From Melioribacteraceae bacterium (GTDB lineage Bacteria > Bacteroidota > Ignavibacteria > Ignavibacteriales > Melioribacteraceae): a DNA stretch of 40,554 bases. The position numbers were made by a program, and so were the translations under genes. Below, one piece after another: positions 18,546 through 26,211 of the stretch; position 1 is the first letter of the stretch; every line of letters starts with the position of its first letter. The DNA lies in assembly GCA_026983795.1 (NCBI GenBank), contig JALSTI010000224.1, positions 1 through 40,554 of the forward strand. The letters are read 5' to 3'. The notes below the pieces were generated by a model that was not told the DNA's origin, searched no databases, and saw only the letters and a program-made list of their open reading frames with translations.

Positions 18546-19817
18546 TTATGCATCTTTTTTTTGTATTACATTAAGTTCAACAAAATTTTTACTTAAATAT
18601 TTTTCCGTTACCGATTTTACATTTTCGGCGGTAACTTTTTCATAACGTCCTATATCATAAACAAACGAATTCGGCTCGTTTAAAAAGCAAGTATAATCGT
18701 TAATTTGATTAATAAGCGCATCAAGATTTTGTAAAGAGTACACATACGATGATTTATAAGCGTTAATAGATCGCCGGATTTCCTTTGCGGTTAACCCGTT
18801 TTTAATTATGTTTTCTATTTCTTTGAAAATTTCCGCTTTTATTGTATCGAGATCAATACCGGGTTTGGGAGTGGCTACTATTATAAACGATCCGTTAATT
18901 TTTGCCGAATATTGAAAAGCAGCTACATCTTGAGCTATTTGTTTATCGATAATTAAAGATTTATAAATCCTTGAGTTTTTAGTTCCGGTAAGAATATCGG
19001 CTAAAATATCCAAACTTGCATCGTCTTTTCCGTAACCTTTGTCGGATAACCAAGCAAGATATAATCTAGGTAGTTGAACATTATCTTCGTAAATTACTTT
19101 TTTATTTCCGGATATTTGTACGTCGGGAACGTTTAATTCCGGTAATGTCTTTTTATTCGGAATATCCTCGAAATATTTTTTTACAAGTTCTTTAGCTTCT
19201 TCAGTATCAAACTGACCACCGATAACCAAACTTGCATTTTGAGGACTGTAAAATGTGTTAAAAAAGTTTTTTACATCATCCAATGTATAGTTTTGTATAT
19301 CTTCCATCCACCCGATTGTTGGCCAACTGTAAGGATGATTTTTGGGATACAGTGCTGCGAATAGCTTTTCCCAGGCAAGTCCGTAAGGCTGGTTTTCATA
19401 ATTTTGCCTTCTCTCGTTTGAAACAACTCCTATTTGGTTATCCAATTTTTCTTGTGTTAGCGCGGGTAGCAAAAAGCCCATTCTATCGGATTCCAACCAT
19501 AAAACCATTTCAAGAAACGTTGCCGGAACCGATTCGTAATAATTTGTACGGTCTATACTTGTCGAACCGTTTAAATTTCCGCCCGCTTCTTGAATATAAC
19601 GGAAATGCATTTCTTTGGGAACGTGTTCGGAACCTTGAAACATCATATGTTCGAATAAATGAGCAAGACCGGTTTTCCCGGGCTTTTCGTATGATGATCC
19701 GACTTTATACCAAATATTAACGGCAACAATTGGCAGGGATTTGTCCTGGTAAAGTACAACATCAAGATTATTTTTCAGTTTGAGTCTTTCGTATTCAATA
19801 TCCAAAATATTTTTCAT
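18546..19817 (-). CDS. M16 family zinc peptidase (active type)
   Basis: 'GLAHLFEHMMFQGSEH' contains HxxEH. Downstream Glu in 'VVSNERRQNYENQPYG'. Confidence 0.94.
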   Translation of the reverse strand: MKNILDIEYERLKLKNNLDVVLYQDKSLPIVAVNIWYKVGSSYEKPGKTGLAHLFEHMMFQGSEHVPKEMHFRYIQEAGGNLNGSTSIDRTNYYESVPATFLEMVLWLESDRMGFLLPALTQEKLDNQIGVVSNERRQNYENQPYGLAWEKLFAALYPKNHPYSWPTIGWMEDIQNYTLDDVKNFFNTFYSPQNASLVIGGQFDTEEAKELVKKYFEDIPNKKTLPELNVPDVQISGNKKVIYEDNVQLPRLYLAWLSDKGYGKDDASLDILADILTGTKNSRIYKSLIIDKQIAQDVAAFQYSAKINGSFIIVATPKPGIDLDTIKAEIFKEIENIIKNGLTAKEIRRSINAYKSSYVYSLQNLDALINQINDYTCFLNEPNSFVYDIGRYEKVTAENVKSVTEKYLSKNFVELNVIQKKDA

Positions 19818-20026
19818 ATCTAAGTAAAAAAGTGTTCTGTAAAAAAGTTAATTAAATGAATTCACAAAACTAACAAAATAAAATTTAACGATGAGTTTTA
19901 ATTATAGGTTATTTGCGGTTAACCGTTGTAAGAATCCAAAGATTTTTAACATATTTTCAGAATTTAGATTTATTATGAACTTTGCAGGAAACAATCTTAG
20001 TTGTGGTTTACTATATTGTAATTTTA

Positions 20027-20051
20027 CAGGGAATGAAAATTTTGTTCCCTG
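20027..20051 (-). terminator. Hairpin after the ENPP gene
   Basis: 'cagggaatgaaaattttgttccctg' inverted repeat just 3' of the minus-strand gene. Confidence 0.45.
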
Positions 20052-20054
20052 CAA

Positions 20055-21269
20055 TTATTTTAAAATAAATCCGATTCTGTCTAACTTTCCGTCAATATTG
20101 CTTCTGGGAATGATGTTAAAAATTTTGCAAAGCAAAGGATAAATATCAATATTCCAAACTGTACCGGTCCTGTAATTTTTTTTGAAATGCGGTCCTGTTG
20201 CAATAAATACGCCATGCATATCTAATTGATGATTATCATAACCATGGTTTCCTTTGGAATTCTGATTGATGAATTTTTTTAAAGAACTATTTGTAACAAG
20301 CGACCAGCCTAAATCCGCTACGACAATTATAGGAAAAATGAAAGGATTTTCAGAGTAATGAAAATAGTCCGGCATCTCGGCTCTTTTGTAAACTTTGTAA
20401 TGATTTTCATGTTTCTTTAAAACATTATAAACGGAATCAATTTGATACCCGCGGGGTTTAATTAACAAGAACGGTTTTTCACCTTCTATTTTGTAATTAA
20501 ATCCTTTTAATATTTTTTCAATATTAATTACTTTTTTGGGTGATATTTCGGTCATTCCATGATCGGACACAAGAATGATATCAACGCTGTCTTTCATTTT
20601 AATTTCCGTGAGTTTTTTATTTAAATATCCGATTACGGAATCCAATGACGAAATAGCGGAATTAACTTGTTGCGAATTTGGTCCGTACTTATGTCCGTTA
20701 TCATCGGTATCATGAAAATAGAGAGTAATAAAATGAGGTCTGACGTTTTGAGGAAGTTGCAACCAATTAATTACGCCGTTCACGCTTGTCTTATGCGGTC
20801 TATGGTGATCATATCTTTCGAAATAGGTCGGGTGCCTGTAACTCAAACGCTGTTCCGAGCCTGGCCAAAAGTAGCTGGCGGATATTATTCCCTGTCTTTC
20901 CGCCGTTGTCCAAAACGGTTCACCCAAATACCATTTACTGTTTCTTACGGCGTTGGTATCGCGTAATTTATAGACCTCGTCTGTAAACGGATTTATAAAA
21001 TGGTTTGCTATTATTCCGTGGTGATCGATATACATTCCGGTTATAATCGAATAATGGTTAGGAAAAGTTTTGGTAGGGAACGCCGGTTGCAGCGATGAAG
21101 CGGATACACCGTTTTGTTTCATTTTATCCAGATTAGGTGTAATACCTCTGTTTGCATAATCCCAACGAAAACCGTCAAAAGATATCAGCAGAACATAAGG
21201 TTTTGGTTGAGCTGTTAAAAAAGATGTAAAAATAAATAAGTAAAAATAAAAAGAGAGTATTTTTTTCAT
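20055..21269 (-). CDS. Ectonucleotide pyrophosphatase/phosphodiesterase family (alkaline phosphatase superfamily), secreted
   Basis: Signal peptide. 'VLLISFDGFRWDYANRGITPNLDKMKQNGV', catalytic Thr in 'PTKTFPNHYSIITGMYIDHHGI', 'DDNGHKYGP', 'VSDHGM'. Confidence 0.92.
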   Translation of the reverse strand: MKKILSFYFYLFIFTSFLTAQPKPYVLLISFDGFRWDYANRGITPNLDKMKQNGVSASSLQPAFPTKTFPNHYSIITGMYIDHHGIIANHFINPFTDEVYKLRDTNAVRNSKWYLGEPFWTTAERQGIISASYFWPGSEQRLSYRHPTYFERYDHHRPHKTSVNGVINWLQLPQNVRPHFITLYFHDTDDNGHKYGPNSQQVNSAISSLDSVIGYLNKKLTEIKMKDSVDIILVSDHGMTEISPKKVINIEKILKGFNYKIEGEKPFLLIKPRGYQIDSVYNVLKKHENHYKVYKRAEMPDYFHYSENPFIFPIIVVADLGWSLVTNSSLKKFINQNSKGNHGYDNHQLDMHGVFIATGPHFKKNYRTGTVWNIDIYPLLCKIFNIIPRSNIDGKLDRIGFILK

Positions 21270-21525
21270 AATGTTCTCATTGAATATTTTGGTTGTTTAT
21301 TTAAGAAGTTTCTGATACTAAAAATAGATAAAATTTTCCCGTAAAATTTGCATTTAGATTGCAAAATTTACGGGATTTTTTTGTGCAAGATAAATAAAAT
21401 CCTCCGGAAAAGTTGGACTTAAAGTAAATATTAATTTATAAATGCCCAACTTTTTTACTTGCCTGCCTTGAAAGAAAAGGTTGAGAATTTTCATTTTAGA
21501 ACGGGTAAAAAGAAAAAACAAAAAA

Positions 21526-21550
21526 AAAGTCCGGCGCAAAGCCGGACTTT
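21526..21550 (-). terminator. Rho-independent terminator of the TonB-dependent receptor gene
   Basis: 'aaagtccggcgcaaagccggacttt'. On the minus strand it is followed by a T-run (+ strand A-run). Confidence 0.8.
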
Positions 21551-21574
21551 AATATTATAGCCACTTAATTAATT

Positions 21575-24277
21575 TTAGTAGCGTACGGAAATTCCAAGAT
21601 TGAATGATCTTGGTAAACCAAGAAATACTTCGGCTGCATCAGCTTGATGTGGATGAACAATTTTATGATTGACCCTGTATGCATTAAATCTACTGTTATC
21701 AACAGCATCTTGAACGTAAATTTTATCGAACAAGTTAAAGATATGACCGAAGATCTGGAAGTTAGTACCGCCCAAATTAAACAGATTAAGAGTAGCATGT
21801 AAATCTACCAGACTATAAGAAGGAGCTTTCCAACTTTGTCCTCTGTCTGTAGGATCTGTTCTACTTGTTGGTTCCCAATCGGCGTAGAAGTTATCATAGA
21901 ATTTATAAACGAGTTGTGCGCTAAATCCTTTGAATGGGAATACGGTAGCAGATAAAGCCAATTGAGTTTGAGGTGCATCACCAACTTTAAGATCTTTAAT
22001 GTAATAATTAAAATTCTGGTTTGGTGTATTTGGATCATTATAATCTTTAAATGTTCCTTGTACATCATCTGTATATTTCCAATTACCGAAAGAAGCTGCT
22101 GCGTCTAATCTGAAATATTTACTGGATTGATAAGCGCCCTCAAATTCAAGTCCGGAATGTCTGGAATCAACGCCTTGTAAGAAAATAAGCGCTTCGTCTC
22201 CGTTTGCTTTTCTAACGGAAATTGAATTAGCTCTATCTTTCCAAGTTGTATAGTAGAAATTTCCTTTAAGTGTTAATGCTCCGTCAAGTCCCGTATAATT
22301 AACACCGGCTTCGAAACTAATGAATTTTTCATTTTTAGGTTCGGCAGCTTTCGTTCCGGTTCTATCGTCAATAACTTGATCGAATATTGGCACTTTGGAA
22401 ACGTAACCGGCATTTGCGAATACGTCAACTTGTTGCGTGGCTCTGTAACTTGCACCGCCCTTAAATTGGTAACCATTAATAAAATCGGTGGCTACATTTC
22501 TTTCGCCGCCGTTATCGCCTTTTCTGAAATGATCGGTATAGTTATATTTAATCATAGACCAACCGGCGGTTGCATAAGCTGTTAGAAGATCTTTTGTATA
22601 TTCGCCTTGTGCATAAGCGCCTAACCAGCTTACATCATTTGTATTGTTATAAGCAATTTTATCGCCTAAGTGGGTTTGTCTGTTTGGGTGGAATTGATCG
22701 GAATTATCTAAATAATAGCTGCCGCCCAAAAGGTCTCTAACTTCCCTGTAATGGTCTATCGAAGCGATTCTTCCGTCAATACCGAAAGAAGTTTTGATGT
22801 TGTCGTTTACTTTATAATAAGCTTTGGAAATAATTCCCCAAGTCCATTGATCGTTACGACTGTTTCTTAAAATACCCAAGGAACCTGTACTGGAAGTATC
22901 GTTTCTGGCGATTGTTGCATCCCAATTAGCAACTCTGGAAGGACCCGAATAATCCCACACAATATGTCCTAAGGTTCCGGTACCGCCGCCGGTTCCGCCT
23001 GACCAATATGCAGTTGTATACAAACTGAATTTTTTAGAGAATTGAGAATACCAGTTTAAGTTTACAATCGGTTTATGGAAAAAGTTTTCTCTTTCATTAA
23101 TGAAAGTAGGGTTATATCTTTGATGAGGACCACTTTTTGAACCGAAAAATAAACTTTCGTTGTAATAAACATGTCCGTTATAAGAAGAACTAACAGAATT
23201 CCAGTTTTCATTATAAAATCTTCCCGCAGAAGCTTGAGGGAATTTATCAAGAGCTGCTTGCGAGTAGCCAAGTTCCTTTGCGAATTCATGACTATATGCT
23301 GCAATATTTTGTTTGTAAAGGTTTTGTCCGTGAAATTGAGGTGCGCCTAATGCATAAAGCTCAATTCTGTTTTTATCATTAATATTGTAACTGGCACCAA
23401 AGTAATATGCCCATGCATCTGTCCAAGTTTTATCAATAAAACCATCGCCGGTTTTACGTACAATTGTTGCACTCATTGCATATTTACCGTTTACCAAACC
23501 CGTATTGGCAGAAACAGTAGTTTTTCTAAAGTTTGCATTACCAAACTCTTGTTTTAATTTATATCCGGGTTTAGCGGCAGTTGGATCGGTTACAATGTTC
23601 ATTGTTCCACCGATAGAAGGAGTAGCTAAGTTGACTGCGCTTAATCCTCTTTGAACCTGGATAGAAGAAGTAGCATCTCCAACGCCATCCCAGTTAGACC
23701 AATAAACCCAACCGTTTTCCATATCGTTTACAGGAACGCCGTTAATCATAATAGCTACGTTTCTTTGATTAAAACCACGAACGTTAACTCTCGCGTCGCC
23801 GGCGCCGCCGCCTTGTTGTGTTGCATAAACTGAAGGCGTAGTGTTCAAAACCATGGGAACATCTCTCGATCCTAATTTAAACTCCATGTCTTTTTTGTCA
23901 ACATTAGTGAAAGCAACAGGAGTTTCTCTTTCTTTTGCTCTGTCGGCAAGAACAGTTACGGATAATGAAAACTCATGCTCTTTCATTGGGAAGTCAAGAG
24001 TCATATTGTTTGTAACGTTTACTTTTGATTCTACCCTTTCAAAGCCAACGTAACTGCAAACTATTGTATAAGAACCCTTATCCAGAGTTAATTTATATAC
24101 GCCGTTTGCATCGGAAGCCGCACCAATAGTAGTTCCTTTTACATATACATTGGCTCCAACAAGTTTTTCCCCGTTTGCTGCATCTGTTACTGTACCCGTT
24201 ACGGTATATTTCTGAGCAAATGCAACACTAGAAAAAAATAGGAGAAAAAGGACGAAATTTTTGTACACTTTTGTCAT
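21575..24277 (-). CDS. TonB-dependent receptor with N-terminal carboxypeptidase-regulatory-like domain
   Basis: Signal peptide. 'YTVTGTVTDAANGEKLVGANVYVKGTTIGAASDANGVYKL', plug 'VRGFNQRNVAIMINGVPVNDMENGWVYWSNWDGVGDATSSIQVQRG', C-terminal '...LGISVRY'. Confidence 0.95.
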   Translation of the reverse strand: MTKVYKNFVLFLLFFSSVAFAQKYTVTGTVTDAANGEKLVGANVYVKGTTIGAASDANGVYKLTLDKGSYTIVCSYVGFERVESKVNVTNNMTLDFPMKEHEFSLSVTVLADRAKERETPVAFTNVDKKDMEFKLGSRDVPMVLNTTPSVYATQQGGGAGDARVNVRGFNQRNVAIMINGVPVNDMENGWVYWSNWDGVGDATSSIQVQRGLSAVNLATPSIGGTMNIVTDPTAAKPGYKLKQEFGNANFRKTTVSANTGLVNGKYAMSATIVRKTGDGFIDKTWTDAWAYYFGASYNINDKNRIELYALGAPQFHGQNLYKQNIAAYSHEFAKELGYSQAALDKFPQASAGRFYNENWNSVSSSYNGHVYYNESLFFGSKSGPHQRYNPTFINERENFFHKPIVNLNWYSQFSKKFSLYTTAYWSGGTGGGTGTLGHIVWDYSGPSRVANWDATIARNDTSSTGSLGILRNSRNDQWTWGIISKAYYKVNDNIKTSFGIDGRIASIDHYREVRDLLGGSYYLDNSDQFHPNRQTHLGDKIAYNNTNDVSWLGAYAQGEYTKDLLTAYATAGWSMIKYNYTDHFRKGDNGGERNVATDFINGYQFKGGASYRATQQVDVFANAGYVSKVPIFDQVIDDRTGTKAAEPKNEKFISFEAGVNYTGLDGALTLKGNFYYTTWKDRANSISVRKANGDEALIFLQGVDSRHSGLEFEGAYQSSKYFRLDAAASFGNWKYTDDVQGTFKDYNDPNTPNQNFNYYIKDLKVGDAPQTQLALSATVFPFKGFSAQLVYKFYDNFYADWEPTSRTDPTDRGQSWKAPSYSLVDLHATLNLFNLGGTNFQIFGHIFNLFDKIYVQDAVDNSRFNAYRVNHKIVHPHQADAAEVFLGLPRSFNLGISVRY

Positions 24278-24692
24278 AAAGCATCCCTTTTTTTGTTATA
24301 AATTAAATTAATTAGTAGCGAAATTTAACAATAATTAAAAAGTAGTCCAATTTTTTTATCGAATTAACAAAAACTTAATATTGGACATTAATAAAAATTT
24401 ATTTTACCTTCTAAAAAGTAAGTCAATTTTGTCAAAATTTATACGAATATAATTTTAATTCAAATTATTGAGACAATTGTGTATTTTTATCAATTGCTCT
24501 TTGTTAACAACATTTAAAATACAAAATGTTGACGAATCTCAAAAGATTTTTTAAAATTTAATTTTACTATCTTTACCCAATAAAAATGCTTAATTTCTTC
24601 GTTTTTAAGTTAAATATTGATAATCTGCTTGAAATTTAGCGTTTTCCCCAGATAATTAAAAATTTTTCACTTTTCCGGGTGAGGTAAAAAAA

Positions 24693-25202
24693 ATGACATT
24701 TACAGATAAAAATATTCTAAAAAAATTAAAAGGAGTTCGACTTGTTATAACCGACGTTGACGGTGTTCTTACCGATGGCGGTTTGTATTATTCGGCTGAG
24801 GGTTTGGTTATGAAAAAGTTTAATGTAAAAGATGGAATGGGTACAAAACTTTTAAGTGATATAGGAATTGAAACAGGTATTATTACAACGGATGGCGAAA
24901 CTTCGGACTTAATAAAAAAACGTGCGGAAAGACTTAAGCTATCGTTTTTATATACGGGAATATGGGATAAAGAGATTAAGTTGAAAGAAATTTGCACCGA
25001 AAAAAAAATTTCACTTGAAAATGTTGCCTTTATTGGTGATGATGTAAATGACCTTTCTATTATAAATGATGTAGGTGTTTCTTTTGCGCCCAGCGATGCC
25101 GCTGCCGATGTTCGGGATGCAGTAGATGTAGTATTGAGCAAAAAAGGCGGAGAGGGAGCCTTTAGAGAACTTGCCGATTTAATTATAAAAGCCCAAATGT
25201 AG
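24693..25202 (+). CDS. KdsC-like HAD phosphatase (3-deoxy-D-manno-octulosonate 8-phosphate phosphatase family)
   Basis: 'VITDVDGVLTDGGLYYSAEG', 'GIITTDGETS', 'FIGDDVNDLSII'. Confidence 0.9.
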   Translation: MTFTDKNILKKLKGVRLVITDVDGVLTDGGLYYSAEGLVMKKFNVKDGMGTKLLSDIGIETGIITTDGETSDLIKKRAERLKLSFLYTGIWDKEIKLKEICTEKKISLENVAFIGDDVNDLSIINDVGVSFAPSDAAADVRDAVDVVLSKKGGEGAFRELADLIIKAQM

Positions 25203-25222
25203 GTTAACTTGCTAAATTGACC
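25202..25222. repeat. REP-like palindrome, type B variant (GGTTAACTTgctAAATTGACC)
   Basis: Same 21-nt layout as the 25700 copy (9-nt arms, 'gct' loop), with one mismatch and one G-T pair. Confidence 0.6.
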
Positions 25223-25287
25223 AGACATTATCTTGTTATAAATTAAAGTAAACGGTACAACTATAAAAATCAACCAATTTAAAATAT

Positions 25288-25308
25288 GGACAACTTGGCA
25301 AGTTGTCC
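25288..25308. repeat. REP-like palindrome, type A (GGACAACTTggcAAGTTGTCC)
   Basis: Perfect 9-bp arms, 3-nt loop. Identical copy at 26088. Confidence 0.92.
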
Positions 25309-25318
25309 TGTAAATATT

Positions 25319-26074
25319 ATGAAAACTTTTTATGAACGAAATCTTCCGCATTACACACCCGAAGGATATGTGTTTTTTGTTACTTCAAGATTAGCGGGTT
25401 CATTACCTAAAAGCGTGATTGAAAAATTGAAAAAAGAAAAACAGGAGAATGAAAAGCGTATCAGTGAGATTAAAAATCTAAAGGTTCGGAAAGAAGAATA
25501 TTACAAACAGCAGAAATTATATTTTTCTAAGTTTGATAATGCTTTAGATAGTTCTTCCCGAGGTCCTTATTGGTTAAAAAATGGAAGTGCTACTGAAATA
25601 ATAAGGGAAGCATTTCATTATAGAGATAAAAAAGTTTACCATTTATTTGCTTATACAATTATGCCTAACCATATCCATTTAGTGATTAAGCCTATTGTAG
25701 GTCAACATGCTATGTTGACCAAACAGAACGGTAATAAAACAAAACATAATTCCGGAAAATCAAACGGACAACTTGGAAAGTTGTCCTACAATTCTAATAA
25801 CAGACGGAATATAGGAAGGAAAAATCCTTCTCCTTATTTGCTGGGCGATATAATGGAATCATTGAAAGGATATACTGCATTTGAATGCAATAAAATACTT
25901 GATAGACAAGGACCATTTTGGCAGCATGAAAATTATGATCATGTTGTTAGGAATCAAGAAGAATTAGTAAGAATTATTAAATATATTGTGAATAATCCTG
26001 TTAAAGCAAAATTGTGTAAAACATCCGAAGACTGGAAATGGAATTATTATAATCCTGATTTAATTGGTTTATGA
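25319..26074 (+). CDS. REP-associated tyrosine transposase (RAYT, IS200-like Y1/HUH family)
   Basis: 'HYTPEGYVFFVTSRLAGSLP', HUH motif 'MPNHIHLVIKP', 'DIMESLKGYTAFECNKIL', 'FWQHENYDHVVRNQEELVRIIKYIVNNPVKAKL'. ORF call starts at 25286 inside a palindrome context; ATG 25319 is the likelier start. Confidence 0.9.
   Translation: MKTFYERNLPHYTPEGYVFFVTSRLAGSLPKSVIEKLKKEKQENEKRISEIKNLKVRKEEYYKQQKLYFSKFDNALDSSSRGPYWLKNGSATEIIREAFHYRDKKVYHLFAYTIMPNHIHLVIKPIVGQHAMLTKQNGNKTKHNSGKSNGQLGKLSYNSNNRRNIGRKNPSPYLLGDIMESLKGYTAFECNKILDRQGPFWQHENYDHVVRNQEELVRIIKYIVNNPVKAKLCKTSEDWKWNYYNPDLIGL
25700..25720. repeat. REP-like palindrome, type B (GGTCAACATgctATGTTGACC), inside RAYT ORF
   Basis: Perfect 9-bp arms. 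Translates in frame as part of 'VGQHAMLTK'. Confidence 0.9.
25766..25786. repeat. REP-like palindrome, type A (GGACAACTTggaAAGTTGTCC), inside RAYT ORF
   Basis: Differs from the 25288/26088 copies only in the loop (gga vs ggc). Translates as 'GQLGKLS'. Confidence 0.92.
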
Positions 26075-26087
26075 TAAATTGCGTTAT

Positions 26088-26108
26088 GGACAACTTGGCA
26101 AGTTGTCC
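26088..26108. repeat. REP-like palindrome, type A (GGACAACTTggcAAGTTGTCC)
   Basis: Identical to the 25288 copy, including flank 'tatggacaacttggcaagttgtcct'. Located 14 nt after the RAYT stop. Confidence 0.92.
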
Positions 26109-26134
26109 TACAAAATAATTATCCGTAGTTTTTC

Positions 26135-26186
26135 TTGCCTAATTCTATCCAAATCTTTATATTATAGTAAACAAATGTTTACTATA
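26135..26186 (+). promoter_or_regulatory. Putative sigma70-like promoter (TTGCCT-N17-TATATT) with 24-bp operator palindrome TATAGTAAACA-AA-TGTTTACTATA
   Basis: -35 at 26135-26140, -10 at 26158-26163, perfect 11-bp inverted repeat 26163-26186 over the expected start site, 25 nt before ATG 26212. Confidence 0.6.
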
Positions 26187-26211
26187 GTTGATCTATTTTT
26201 CTATACAAATT

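Noticed and set aside
19283-19720. Plus-strand 145-aa ORF in the M16 gene
   Set aside because: Antisense to the conserved peptidase; no family resemblance.
19891-20142. Plus-strand 83-aa ORF 'MSFNYRLFAVNRCKNPKIF...'
   Set aside because: Mostly intergenic, overlaps the 3' end of the ENPP gene and its hairpin; no RBS or domain evidence.
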